From CAYLPU01 sp964385635 (GTDB lineage: Bacteria; Chloroflexota; Anaerolineae; B4-G1), in NCBI GenBank assembly GCA_964385635.1, contig CAYLPU010000061.1:1-30056 (forward strand): a DNA stretch of 30,056 nucleotides, given 5' to 3'. Shown here piece by piece: positions 20,641-28,719 of this stretch. Both the position numbers and the translations under genes were made by a program. Positions within the stretch are counted from its first letter, which is position 1. Each line of letters opens with the position of its first letter. Below the pieces are notes generated by a model. It was not told the origin of the DNA and did not search any database. It was given only the letters and a program-made list of their open reading frames with translations.

Positions 20641-20673
20641 TTATCCCAAATAGTTTGGGTAAACTTGGGATAA
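20641..20673. promoter_or_regulatory. Nested dyad upstream of the ftsK-like promoter
   Basis: TTATCCCAA (20641-20649) and TTGGGATAA (20665-20673) are perfect inverted repeats. A second dyad, CCCAAATAGTTTGGG (20645-20659), overlaps the first. It sits just upstream of the -35 and could be an operator for a second regulator. Confidence 0.4.
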
Positions 20674-20678
20674 GCCAA

Positions 20679-20708
20679 CAAAAAGAAAGCCCAGCCTTGC
20701 GGCTGGGC
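20679..20708 (-). terminator. Rho-independent terminator of lexA
   Basis: The stem GCCCAGCC/GGCTGGGC (20689-20696, 20701-20708) has a TTGC/GCAA loop. On the minus strand it is followed by TTTCTTTTTG. It lies 29 bp beyond the lexA stop. Confidence 0.85.
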
Positions 20709-20737
20709 CTCTGGAGTACGACGCTGTACGCTATTGT

Positions 20738-21391
20738 CTACTGCAACTGCCGAATGACCATCACCACCTTGCCCTGCACCTCCACCAGGCGGGGATCATC
20801 CACGTATATCGGTCTCATCGTAGGGTTGGCCGGCTGGAGCCGCACCCGCCCCCCTTCTTCCTGGTAGAAACGTTTGAGTGTCATTTCCCCGCGATCCCTC
20901 AGCCACACCGCTGCCATCTCACCGTTCTCGACCTGCTGCTGGTGACGCATGACGACGATATCGCCATCGTGCACCAGTGCATCTATCATCGAGGTGCCCT
21001 CCACCTGCAAGGCGTACAACCCCTCCGGGTCTCCCAGAATGTCGCGGGTCAACTCGATCGTCTCGTCACCCATCAGGGGAAAGTCGCTGGCTGGCACCGG
21101 GATGGGCTCGCCGGCCACGATACGACCCAGCAGCGGAAGTCGAACCACCGCCTCTGGCATCATCTGGGCGCGGGCTGTGGGGGTCAACTTCAACCCGCGC
21201 GATATCTCTCGGTCTCGGCTGATATACCCCGTCTCCTCCAGACGCCGCAGGTTGTAACTCACGACCGAGGTGGAACTTATGCCCACCGCAGCACCGATCT
21301 CGCGGATGGAAGGCGGATAACTGTTCCCCTCGATGTACTCGCTGACAAACTCCAAGATCCCCCGCTGTCTCTCCGAAAGGTGCTCGTCCAT
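20738..21391 (-). CDS. lexA: LexA repressor (SOS regulator, S24 autoprotease)
   Basis: A 217-aa SOS repressor. The winged helix is PPSIREIGAAVGISSTSVVSYNLRRLE (about 26-52; first 20 residues cover the recognition turn). The self-cleavage site is Ala93-Gly94 in RIVAGEP. The catalytic dyad is Ser134 (GTSMIDALV) and Lys173 (MTLKRF). ATG 21391 is chosen because AGGAGG lies 6 nt upstream; the in-frame ATG 21397 directly abuts that ribosome site. Its own promoter contains a LexA box in the spacer, indicating autorepression, and a terminator follows. The same type of box controls the downstream ftsK-like operon. Confidence 0.96.
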   Translation of the reverse strand: MDEHLSERQRGILEFVSEYIEGNSYPPSIREIGAAVGISSTSVVSYNLRRLEETGYISRDREISRGLKLTPTARAQMMPEAVVRLPLLGRIVAGEPIPVPASDFPLMGDETIELTRDILGDPEGLYALQVEGTSMIDALVHDGDIVVMRHQQQVENGEMAAVWLRDRGEMTLKRFYQEEGGRVRLQPANPTMRPIYVDDPRLVEVQGKVVMVIRQLQ

Positions 21392-21508
21392 CGTCATCCT
21401 CCTCGCTTCCTACTACATCGACAAGACCACCCCCGTTGACCGGTCGCTGACGCCTGGTCACCCCCTCTCATCGTGGGCCACCTAAGTTGGCTTCAGGCCG
21501 ATGGTCCG

Positions 21509-21537
21509 ATTATACACGAACACACGTTCTATGTCAA
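21509..21537 (-). promoter_or_regulatory. Consensus lexA promoter with LexA box in the spacer
   Basis: On the minus strand, TTGACA (21537-21532), 17 bp, TATAAT (21514-21509): a perfect sigma-70-type promoter. The spacer contains GAACACACGTTC (21518-21529), which fits the Gram-positive LexA consensus CGAACRNRYGTTYC at nearly every position. The expected leader is about 110 nt. Confidence 0.9.
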
Positions 21538-21570
21538 GAGTGTGAACCACGATTTGGGAACACCGCCGGG

Positions 21571-22857
21571 CTAATGTGCGGCCCTCGTCCCTTTCCGCTC
21601 TATCCGCTCATAGCGCCTGAATATCACATAATACATCAACGTGCCCACGAAGAAGAACGGGATAGTGAGCAAGTAGACAGCAGGGTAGCCAAGATGGAGG
21701 ATCAAGCGGCCTGCCAGAGCAGCGGCCGCCGCCCCTGCCAGACTCTGTGCCACGCCTGAGCCCTGTCCGGCCAGGCTGGTCACGCGTACGCGCCGGTTCT
21801 CGGGGATAAGCGCCATCTGAAAGGCCCGCACTGGCGGAAGAACCATATTCCACAGCGCACTCCAGACGTAGTAGAAAGGCACCACCAGCCCGAGGGAAGG
21901 GGCCAGGGCCATTCCGGCGAGGAAGGGCAAGAAGGCCAATCGCAGACCGGTCACCGTGCGCACCTGACCCCAGCGCTGCGTCAGCGCCGGCACCAGGAAT
22001 GTGGCAGTGAAGGCAACTATCCTGGCACCAGCGAAGATAAGGCCAATCACGCTTGCCTCGGCCCCTAGCCGTTCCTTGAAGAAGAGGTTGAGAAAGGGCA
22101 ATATCATCCTCTCACCGAAGGCGAGCAGGGCCGCAACCGCAGTGAAGGCGGCGATTTGGCCACTCACAACCCGCGAGGGGGCGGCGGGCTGTTCTGTGCT
22201 CTCATCCTGCCGCTGCCTCTCCTCTGGAGGAAGGAACAGCAGTGGCAAGAGCCCCAGGCCGTAGAAGCCAGCGCCCACCAGCAGCGCGGAACGGTAGGCC
22301 GGTATCCCTTCTGGTTGTACCCCCGTCAGCGCAGCGTAGAAGCCCGGCAACGCACCAGCCAGTCCGTTCCCTAGCACTCCGGCCACCAGCCAGGTGGCGG
22401 CGACGACGCTAAAGAGGTGCGTGCGCTCCTCCTCCCGACTATAGGCGGTCAGGAGGGGAATATAGGCGATGTGCCAGAGAGGGAAACTAATTCCAGCGAC
22501 GACGGTGGAAGCCAATAGTCCGACACGACCCGTCAGCAGCGAGCGGGCTGCCAGTCCCAACCCCTGCGTCGCCACACCGATACGGAACAGCCAGCGCCGC
22601 GACACGCGGTCGCCCAGGGAGCCCAACGCCAGCGCCGTCAACACGGTCGCCAGCCCCGTCACCGAGACGAGATCCCCGATAAAAGCCTCGCCGTACCCCA
22701 GGCGCTTGAGATAGAGATTAAACAGCACGACGAAGGGCGCATACCCTGGGCTGATGAGCAGGCAACTGAGCAGCACCAGTTTGGCCGGGCGCGAAAAGCC
22801 CGTCACGTCCCGGATGTAGCCGGAAATCCTCTCCAGGATATGCCGGTGTTGTTTCAT
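21571..22857 (-). CDS. Major facilitator superfamily transporter
   Basis: A 428-aa protein with about twelve membrane helices in two halves, separated by a polar loop (PPEERQRQDESTEQ, near 210-223). The first half holds a motif-A-like loop between helices 2 and 3 (GSLGDRVSRRWLFRIG). It probably exports or imports a small solute; the substrate cannot be predicted. ATG 22857. It lies 40 nt downstream of fdhD on the same strand, so it may be cotranscribed. Its 3' end faces the lexA promoter region 34 nt away. Confidence 0.88.
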   Translation of the reverse strand: MKQHRHILERISGYIRDVTGFSRPAKLVLLSCLLISPGYAPFVVLFNLYLKRLGYGEAFIGDLVSVTGLATVLTALALGSLGDRVSRRWLFRIGVATQGLGLAARSLLTGRVGLLASTVVAGISFPLWHIAYIPLLTAYSREEERTHLFSVVAATWLVAGVLGNGLAGALPGFYAALTGVQPEGIPAYRSALLVGAGFYGLGLLPLLFLPPEERQRQDESTEQPAAPSRVVSGQIAAFTAVAALLAFGERMILPFLNLFFKERLGAEASVIGLIFAGARIVAFTATFLVPALTQRWGQVRTVTGLRLAFLPFLAGMALAPSLGLVVPFYYVWSALWNMVLPPVRAFQMALIPENRRVRVTSLAGQGSGVAQSLAGAAAAALAGRLILHLGYPAVYLLTIPFFFVGTLMYYVIFRRYERIERKGTRAAH

Positions 22858-22897
22858 TGTGTCAGGCTAAGAACTAATAGCATGGCCGATTCCCTGC

Positions 22898-23677
22898 TCA
22901 CTCATCCGCCGCAACGACCCGCTCTGCACCAGCGTAGACGCGGAAACTGCGCCGCCGTGAGTAGCCGATCAGCGTGACATCCCACGCCTGCGCCAGTTGG
23001 ATTGAAAGAGAGGTTGGGGAGGTGAGCGAGATGACGATGGACACCCCCATCCGCGCCACTTTGTTCACCATCTCGGAACTGACGCGCCCGGTGGTGAGGA
23101 GGACACGGTCTTGCATGGGCTGGCCCTGCCGCAGACAGATGCCGGCGATCTTGTCGAGCGCGTTGTGGCGGCCGACGTCCTCCGCCACACATAGCAGTCG
23201 CTCCCCCTCGGCCAATGCCGCCCCGTGAACCCCTCCGGCTCGGTGATAGAGGACAGCCATTTGCGAAAGTGCTTGCATCAACCGTGTAACCTGCTGCGGG
23301 GTGACGCGCAGGCCCGATGCGGCCCGGTGATGCGCGTGGGTCACGTCTTCAAAGGTGGTACCGCCAGAGCAGCCAGAGGTGATGACGCGCAGTTGAGGGA
23401 TCTCGACGTCATGCTCAAGCCACACGTCCACACACCGGCCCCCGCCGCATAACTCAAGCACCGCCACCTCGTCCGGCCCTTCGACCAACCCCTCGTTGAA
23501 CAGAAAGCCCAGCGCCAATTCCTCCAAATAGGTCGGCGTGCACATCATGCTGACCAGCGGCTGGCCGTTCACGTGTAGGGCGATCACCTCCTCAACAGGC
23601 ACAACGCCGCGCACTGGCCTCCACTCGGTATCGTAGTAGCCGGTGTACGTGACGGGATACGAACCTGCGTCGGTCAT
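22898..23677 (-). CDS. fdhD: Formate dehydrogenase accessory sulfurtransferase FdhD
   Basis: A 259-aa FdhD-family protein. FdhD passes sulfur from IscS to the molybdenum/tungsten bis-MGD cofactor and is needed for active formate dehydrogenase. Conserved segments: EEVIALHVNGQP near 29-40, PTYLEELALGFLFNEGL near 48-64, ITSGCSGG with Cys103 at the sulfur-carrier loop (a single Cys instead of the CxxC of E. coli), and CVAEDVGRHNALDKIAG near 167-183. ATG 23677 has GAGGAG upstream and nearly overlaps the end of the SPASM fragment. No formate dehydrogenase gene is in the window, but the selenocysteine tRNA at 184-282 fits a Sec-containing enzyme. Confidence 0.93.
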   Translation of the reverse strand: MTDAGSYPVTYTGYYDTEWRPVRGVVPVEEVIALHVNGQPLVSMMCTPTYLEELALGFLFNEGLVEGPDEVAVLELCGGGRCVDVWLEHDVEIPQLRVITSGCSGGTTFEDVTHAHHRAASGLRVTPQQVTRLMQALSQMAVLYHRAGGVHGAALAEGERLLCVAEDVGRHNALDKIAGICLRQGQPMQDRVLLTTGRVSSEMVNKVARMGVSIVISLTSPTSLSIQLAQAWDVTLIGYSRRRSFRVYAGAERVVAADE

Positions 23678-23678
23678 T

Positions 23679-23943
23679 TTACTCCTCCAACCGGGTCAGC
23701 GGTTTGGCATCGGCGCGGTTGCAGCGCAGGAACGGCTCCTCGGCGGTTAGCGAGCCATAGCAGACCTGCGCAGCGGCCTTGCACCCACCCTGGCAAGTAT
23801 CGCGCAACACGCACGGGCTACAAAAAGCGGGAACGGCCCCTCGACAAACGCTTCCATTCGAACATAGGCGACCTCACAAGTGGCTCTTATGGCAGTGTAG
23901 AGGGCCACACTATCCAGTCCAGAATCAACAAGTCACCCTGCCC
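23679..23943 (-). pseudogene. C-terminal fragment of a radical-SAM/SPASM-type protein
   Basis: On the minus strand, the frame ending at TAA 23681-23679 encodes FCSPCVLRDTCQGGCKAAAQ followed by VCYGSLTAEEPFLRC. This CxxC...C...C pattern is typical of the SPASM iron-sulfur domain of radical-SAM maturases. Upstream, a second frame reads TCEVAYVRMEAFVEGPFP and joins it perfectly if one T is added to the TTTTT run (minus strand, near 23820-23826). No radical-SAM core (CxxxCxxC) is present: the upstream DNA is the 3' end of the glycosyltransferase gene. It is immediately followed by fdhD, so the full-length ancestor may have served a molybdo- or tungsto-enzyme. Confidence 0.6.
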
Positions 23944-26001
23944 GTCGTCCAGCGGTACTCTTGAGACCGCCGGATAGAAGTAGCGCGCTGTCGCGAGAGA
24001 GTAACGGCCTGGTGATAAGTCTTCTGGAATGGGCAACTGAAAACTGAGCTGAAATACATCCCCTGGATGCCACTCACGACTGTCCAGACCAACACTGTCA
24101 AATTGGCTCACCAGCGTACCATCTTCGGATAATAGGTAGTTACCAAAGTGGGTCCGGCGCGTAAACCTGCCCTCCGGGGACAACATGTAGTTTTCAGAAT
24201 CGGCAGGGCGTGTCGCCGGTATAGAATCACACTGGAAGTCAGGGCCAATTTCCCAGGTGTAGGTCAATGCCAGGGAAACTGGATTGGTCTGATCGTCATT
24301 CTCTGGGAGCACCTGAGATACGAAGTGGTTCAGCCTGACGTCGTCCACCCATCGTCCCACGGGCACATCTGTCTCCAGGTTGTCAACTGCTGCCGCGCGG
24401 GCGGCGACGGTCAGTTCGTGGAACGTCCAAGTCCCTGCCGGGCTGTGAATTGCATAGTCCAGTAGAGGCTCGGCAACCTGGCCCAACCAGGCTTGTGTGT
24501 TCCGGTGGGTCGTCTGTGAGAAATAGACAGCACAGGGATATGGATATAGCGAGCTAACGTTGAACGAAACGAAACGGACGCGGTAACGCCCCACAAATTC
24601 CCGCAGCAATCCAAAACGTGACGTTTCGTAAACTGGCCCTTCCCTCAGTACGACGAACTCGCAGTCGGGCCGCTGGCTCATCAGTGTATTGGTCACGTCG
24701 ATTGCTCGCTGGACATCTATGCTCCGCAACTGACCAGTTTGTCCACCGGCTTGCAAGTCTTGCCCAATCAGATTTAGGCGCGTTTGCTGAAAGGCGATAA
24801 GTGCCAGAGGCAGGAACGCTGTCAACGCCAGTACCCGTGTCAACGGATGCTGGCCAGCAGGCCGAAGACCCGGCCAAGCGTATCGCTCAATGGATTGAGC
24901 AACGCAGACGTACAAACGATCGCCAAGCAGAGCCATCAGCACGAATGGAACTGGGAAAACGTACAGGAAGTAGTAGTTCTTCAAGTACTCGGTGTGGTGG
25001 ACAAAGGCCAGAAGGGGCAGACATAACCAAAGCAGAAGGATGAGCGCTCCGGTGGCAACCGAGCGATACGATTCTTTTCGCCAGTTGGCCACAGAGATGA
25101 GTGCACTGATCCCCCCCCCCGCCAGGACAAGAGTAATGATGTCGTCAACTCTCAGCCATCGGAGATCGAGCGACTGCCACAAATCAGCGGATTCCCCCAG
25201 TACGCCGTAAATCCCTTTCGAGTGAAGCAAGTCCAGGACCAACAAAACGCCGGCTAAGTTCGTGCCGGCCGGTCTTTGCAGCCCATCCTGTAACGTTTGC
25301 CAATCTGCAAAGTTGGTCTGCCATTGAAAGATCAGGAACGGCACAAAAGTAAGTACAAACAACCCGGTTCCGACGATGAGTGGCTTGAGTTTAATCCGCC
25401 TAAAACATACCCCTGCTATTGCCACCAGGGCGAGCAAGAGGGCGACGCTTGTCAGATGGGTCTGAATGACCGCTGACAGGCAAAGCGCTGCGAGAACTAG
25501 ATACCGGGGCTTCGGATCATCAGCGAAATAGAGCAGGACACACGCGAAAAGCATGGCCGAGAACCCCGGAACGAAACTCTGCATCCAGATCAAACGACCA
25601 TAATACACAGCCCAGGGATTGGCGGCAAACAACAACATAGCCCACCACGCCACACGCCAATTGAAAACGCGCGCTGTAGCCAACCCAGCCGCCAGGATGC
25701 CCAAGAGGTTCACCACGGCGATCAAAAAAACCACGCCATTGATGTCTTCCTTAAAAAACAAGGGCAACGCGTATAGGTATTGGACAAGCGGTGGGTTATA
25801 CACGCCGAAGGATGACTGCATGGAAGACAGCGGCAACGGCCCACCATGAACCCACTCGAGAGACCTGTTGAGTGTGATGGACTGATCCCACCACATCTCG
25901 CCGTAGCCCAGAAGGCGCAGCCGAATCCAGAGAGTCAGTCCAACCAGCAGAAGTGTCAGAATAACCTTGGGCCGCTTCAGGTAACGAGTGTACTTAAACA
26001 A
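23887..26001 (-). CDS. GT-C (GT39-like) membrane glycosyltransferase
   Basis: A 704-aa polytopic protein. The N-terminal half has the GT39/PMT-like layout: a first helix, then an outward loop with an acidic residue (GYGEMWWDQSITLNR, near 32-46) and NPPLVQYLYALPLFF near 69-83, followed by about ten more helices. It probably transfers a sugar from a polyprenyl-phosphate carrier. Residues from about 420 on form an extracellular domain rich in beta structure, unusually long for the family. TTG 26001 is the only start that keeps the N-terminal helix; the ribosome site is weak. A C10 run (25111-25120) is in frame (LAGGG). It follows tkt by 17 nt and overlaps the SPASM fragment at its 3' end. Confidence 0.8.
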   Translation of the reverse strand: MFKYTRYLKRPKVILTLLLVGLTLWIRLRLLGYGEMWWDQSITLNRSLEWVHGGPLPLSSMQSSFGVYNPPLVQYLYALPLFFKEDINGVVFLIAVVNLLGILAAGLATARVFNWRVAWWAMLLFAANPWAVYYGRLIWMQSFVPGFSAMLFACVLLYFADDPKPRYLVLAALCLSAVIQTHLTSVALLLALVAIAGVCFRRIKLKPLIVGTGLFVLTFVPFLIFQWQTNFADWQTLQDGLQRPAGTNLAGVLLVLDLLHSKGIYGVLGESADLWQSLDLRWLRVDDIITLVLAGGGISALISVANWRKESYRSVATGALILLLWLCLPLLAFVHHTEYLKNYYFLYVFPVPFVLMALLGDRLYVCVAQSIERYAWPGLRPAGQHPLTRVLALTAFLPLALIAFQQTRLNLIGQDLQAGGQTGQLRSIDVQRAIDVTNTLMSQRPDCEFVVLREGPVYETSRFGLLREFVGRYRVRFVSFNVSSLYPYPCAVYFSQTTHRNTQAWLGQVAEPLLDYAIHSPAGTWTFHELTVAARAAAVDNLETDVPVGRWVDDVRLNHFVSQVLPENDDQTNPVSLALTYTWEIGPDFQCDSIPATRPADSENYMLSPEGRFTRRTHFGNYLLSEDGTLVSQFDSVGLDSREWHPGDVFQLSFQLPIPEDLSPGRYSLATARYFYPAVSRVPLDDGQGDLLILDWIVWPSTLP

Positions 26002-26018
26002 AACGCTCAGAAGTGCCT

Positions 26019-28028
26019 TCAGTGTCTAACCTTATCCAACAGCCGCAGCGCCCGCTCGGCCACTGCCTCCGGCGTGAAGCCCAACTTCTCCACCAGCACC
26101 TTGTAGGGAGCCGAGGCCCCGAAACGATCCAGTCCTATCACGTCGCCGGCCAGACCGACGTACTTGGCCCACCCCTGCGTAACACCCGCCTCAATCGCCA
26201 ATCGCGCCGTCACCAGTGGCGGCAACACCGCCTCTTGGTACGAGGCTGGCTGCGCGTCGAAGAGTTTCCAACTGGGCATACTCACCACCCGCGCTGCCAC
26301 TCCCTTGTCAGCCAGCAACTCCCGCACCTCCAGCGCCAGGTGCACCTCGGAGCCGCTGGCGATGAGGAGCACGTCGGGGGTGCCGGGGGTGCCGGCCAGG
26401 ACGTAGGCCCCACGAGCCACTGTCTCGGCCAGGTCAAGGGCAGTCTCGGCCAGCACGGGCAACTTCTGGCGGGTGAGGGCCAGGCCAGTGGGGCCGTCCC
26501 GTCGCTCCAGCGCCACACGCCAGGCTGCGGCGGTTTCGTTGCCGTCGGCGGGGCGGATAACGACCAGGTTGGGGATCGCCCGCAACGCCGCCAACTGCTC
26601 GACCGGCTGATGGGTGGGGCCATCCTCGCCGATCCAGACCGAGTCATGGGTCCAGACGTAGACGACTGGCAGGTGCATCATCGCTGCCAATCGCACTGGC
26701 GGGCGCATATAGTCCGAAAAGATCAGGAAGGTGCCGCCGTAGGGAAACACGCCGCCATGCAACGCCAACCCATTGAGGATGGCCCCCATCGTGTGCTCGC
26801 GCACGCCGAAGCGGAGGTTGCGCCCGGCGGGAGTCGCCTGCTGGAAATCGTCGCAGTCCTTGAGCAGCGTGACGTTAGAGGGAGCCAGGTCGGCCGAGCC
26901 GCCAATGAGCGTGGGCAGAGCAGGAGCAATACTATTGAGCACCGCGCCTGATGCTTTGCGGGTCGCCAGTGGCCCGTCGGCGGGGGCAAAGGTGGGCAGC
27001 GCGTCCACCCACCCCTCGGGCAGCCTCCCTGCCCACAGCGTCTCCAATAGCGCGGCATCCTCAGGATATGCTTCCCGATACCGCTCGAAGGTCTCCCACC
27101 ATTGGGCCTCTGCCTGCCGTCCTCGCTCAAGCGCCTGCCGGAACACTGTCAACGATTCTTCGGGGATGAAGAAGTGTGCGTCGGGCGACCAGCCCAGCGC
27201 CTCTTTCGTCAGCCGTACCTCCTCCTCTCCCAGCGGCGCGCCGTGAGCACCAGCCGTGTCCTGCTTGTTGGGACTGCCGTAGGCGATGTGAGTGTGGCAA
27301 GCGATAAGCGATGGTTGCTGGCTCTCCTCCTGCCCGGTACGGATGGCTGCCTCAATCCCATCCAGGTCATACCCATCCACCTCCTGCACGTGCCAACCGT
27401 AGGCGCGAAAACGGGCTGGGACATCCTCGGTGAAGGCGATGTCTGTCGAGCCTTCTATGGAGATTTCATTATCGTCGTACAGGTACACGAGTTTACCCAG
27501 CCCCAGGTGGCCTGCCAGGCTGGCTGCCTCATGGCTCACCCCCTCCATCAGATCGCCGTCGGAGACGATACCGTAGGTGAAGTGATCGAAGATGGGAAAG
27601 CCTGGCCGGTTGAAGGTGGCGGCCAGGAAACACTCGGCTATTGCCATCCCCACCCCGTTGGCGAAGCCCTGTCCCAGCGGACCGGTGGTTGTCTCGACGC
27701 CGGGGGCGAGGCCATACTCAGGATGGCCGGGCGTGCGGCTGCCCCACTGGCGGAAGTTCTTGAGTTCCTCCAGCGACAGATCGTAGCCGGTGAGATGGAG
27801 CAGGCTGTAGAGCAGCATCGAACCGTGCCCGGCCGAGAGAACGAACCGGTCACGATCAGGCCAGGTGGGGTCGGCCGGGTTGTGCTTGAGGAAGCGGGTC
27901 CACAGTACGTAGGCCATATCCGCCGCCCCCATCGGCATCCCCGGGTGACCGGAGTGGGCTTTCTGCACGCCATCCATTGCCAGCGTGCGGATAGTGTTGA
28001 TGCACAGTTGATCCAGGTTGGTGCTCAT
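26019..28028 (-). CDS. tkt: Transketolase
   Basis: A 669-aa thiamine-diphosphate enzyme of the non-oxidative pentose phosphate pathway, moving two-carbon units between sugar phosphates. Motifs: AHSGHPGMPMGAADMAYVLW near 24-43 (active-site His), TTGPLGQG near 113-120, GDLMEGVSHEAASLAG near 156-171 and YDDNEISIEG (TPP/metal-binding), and FGVREHTMG near 406-414 with the catalytic Glu. Length is normal. ATG 28028 is preceded by AAAGGA. It leads a minus-strand group with the glycosyltransferase. Confidence 0.96.
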   Translation of the reverse strand: MSTNLDQLCINTIRTLAMDGVQKAHSGHPGMPMGAADMAYVLWTRFLKHNPADPTWPDRDRFVLSAGHGSMLLYSLLHLTGYDLSLEELKNFRQWGSRTPGHPEYGLAPGVETTTGPLGQGFANGVGMAIAECFLAATFNRPGFPIFDHFTYGIVSDGDLMEGVSHEAASLAGHLGLGKLVYLYDDNEISIEGSTDIAFTEDVPARFRAYGWHVQEVDGYDLDGIEAAIRTGQEESQQPSLIACHTHIAYGSPNKQDTAGAHGAPLGEEEVRLTKEALGWSPDAHFFIPEESLTVFRQALERGRQAEAQWWETFERYREAYPEDAALLETLWAGRLPEGWVDALPTFAPADGPLATRKASGAVLNSIAPALPTLIGGSADLAPSNVTLLKDCDDFQQATPAGRNLRFGVREHTMGAILNGLALHGGVFPYGGTFLIFSDYMRPPVRLAAMMHLPVVYVWTHDSVWIGEDGPTHQPVEQLAALRAIPNLVVIRPADGNETAAAWRVALERRDGPTGLALTRQKLPVLAETALDLAETVARGAYVLAGTPGTPDVLLIASGSEVHLALEVRELLADKGVAARVVSMPSWKLFDAQPASYQEAVLPPLVTARLAIEAGVTQGWAKYVGLAGDVIGLDRFGASAPYKVLVEKLGFTPEAVAERALRLLDKVRH

Positions 28029-28068
28029 CGTCAGTTCCTTTCATCACGTTGTAGTTGTAAGAGTTCTT

Positions 28069-28096
28069 ATTGTACCTGGAAAGGCAGCGTTGGCAA
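28069..28096 (-). promoter_or_regulatory. Candidate tkt promoter
   Basis: On the minus strand, TTGCCA (28096-28091), 16 bp, TACAAT (28074-28069), giving a leader of roughly 35 nt before ATG 28028. Confidence 0.5.
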
Positions 28097-28103
28097 GGTA
28101 GGA

Positions 28104-28152
28104 GACGAGGGACAAGGTGACAGAGGGACAAGGGGAAATTGTGAATTGGGGA
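28104..28152. repeat. Heptanucleotide array upstream of tkt
   Basis: Seven degenerate 7-bp units (GACGAGG, GACAAGG, TGACAGA, GGGACAA, GGGGAAA, TTGTGAA, TTGGGGA). The surrounding 28153-28326 shows no convincing gene. Confidence 0.55.
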
Positions 28153-28326
28153 TCGTGTAAAGGGGAGATGGGGAGGCACAAGCGGGGGAACGCAGTGCCT
28201 ACAAAACAGAATCACCTGGAGATGGGATGCAGACGCGCAGGGATAAAACGGGAAAATCAGTATGACTCAGCGTCGACCTGCTTCCCAAATCCCGACGCAT
28301 TCTAGGAATTCACGCCCTCAACGAGT

Positions 28327-28440
28327 TCACCGGACTGCCAGCACGAGTATCGCAAGAGCGACGACCACGAGCGCAAGGGCTGGCAGGAGACGGATCAGAA
28401 GTTGGGCGATTTTAGGAGAGCCAACATCAGGCTGCAGCAT
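28327..28440 (-). CDS. 37-residue single-helix membrane protein
   Basis: A short frame from ATG 28440 to TGA 28327-28329. The polar start MLQPDVGSPKIAQ is followed by one long hydrophobic helix, LLPALALVVVALAILVLAVR. The sequence upstream of the ATG, GAGGAGAAGAGGAA, is a strong ribosome binding site, and a TTGAAA-17-TAGTAT promoter lies 55 nt further up. Many small membrane proteins have this form; the function is unknown. Below the usual ORF length cut-off, it is supported only by its start signals and hydrophobicity. Confidence 0.45.
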   Translation of the reverse strand: MLQPDVGSPKIAQLLIRLLPALALVVVALAILVLAVR

Positions 28441-28494
28441 TTCCTCTTCTCCTCATTCACATCGGCGATGAACAAGCATCAATAGGACATCCTT

Positions 28495-28523
28495 ATACTA
28501 CCATATTCTGATCGACATTTCAA
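28495..28523 (-). promoter_or_regulatory. Candidate promoter of the 37-residue membrane protein
   Basis: On the minus strand, TTGAAA (28523-28518), 17 bp, TAGTAT (28500-28495), within an AT-rich patch unlike its surroundings. Confidence 0.4.
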
Positions 28524-28549
28524 TAGTATATTTGTATCAATTTCAACGT

Positions 28550-28680
28550 TGCTCCCGCAACACCCCTGCCTGGGGTATGGGCATAACGTGTCCAAGATGA
28601 ACTGGACGTTGCACCAGGGCGCAGCTCTGGGAGCAGAGCGGGCATTTGTGGGGCAACCAGGGCCTGCCCCGGGATACCAA
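28550..28680. other. Structured intergenic region upstream of rplS
   Basis: Several helices can form. GTTGC/GCAAC is at 28550-28563. ACCCC/GGGGT is at 28562-28576. A closing helix pairs GGTAT (28574-28578) with ATACC (28674-28678) and GGGCA (28579-28583) with TGCCC (28665-28669). Inner hairpins are GTCCA/TGGAC and GCTCTG/CAGAGC (28624-28639). It may encode a small RNA or an old palindromic element. It matches no RNA family I recognise, and a short minus-strand frame with one CPLC motif covers the same bases. Confidence 0.3.
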
Positions 28681-28719
28681 CTGTCTGCAGACCGGCTGGC
28701 GCGTGAGTGTCGGGTAAAG

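Noticed and set aside
23874..23876. In-frame TGA upstream of the SPASM fragment as a selenocysteine codon
   Set aside because: The residues upstream of it in that frame are not protein-like for the family; a one-base frameshift gives a much better continuation (TCEVAYVRMEAF...), and no hairpin like a SECIS was seen after it.
28262..28471. Plus-strand 69-residue frame
   Set aside because: The Ser/Arg/Thr-rich composition is typical of an antisense shadow; the opposite strand holds a better small membrane protein with a strong ribosome site.
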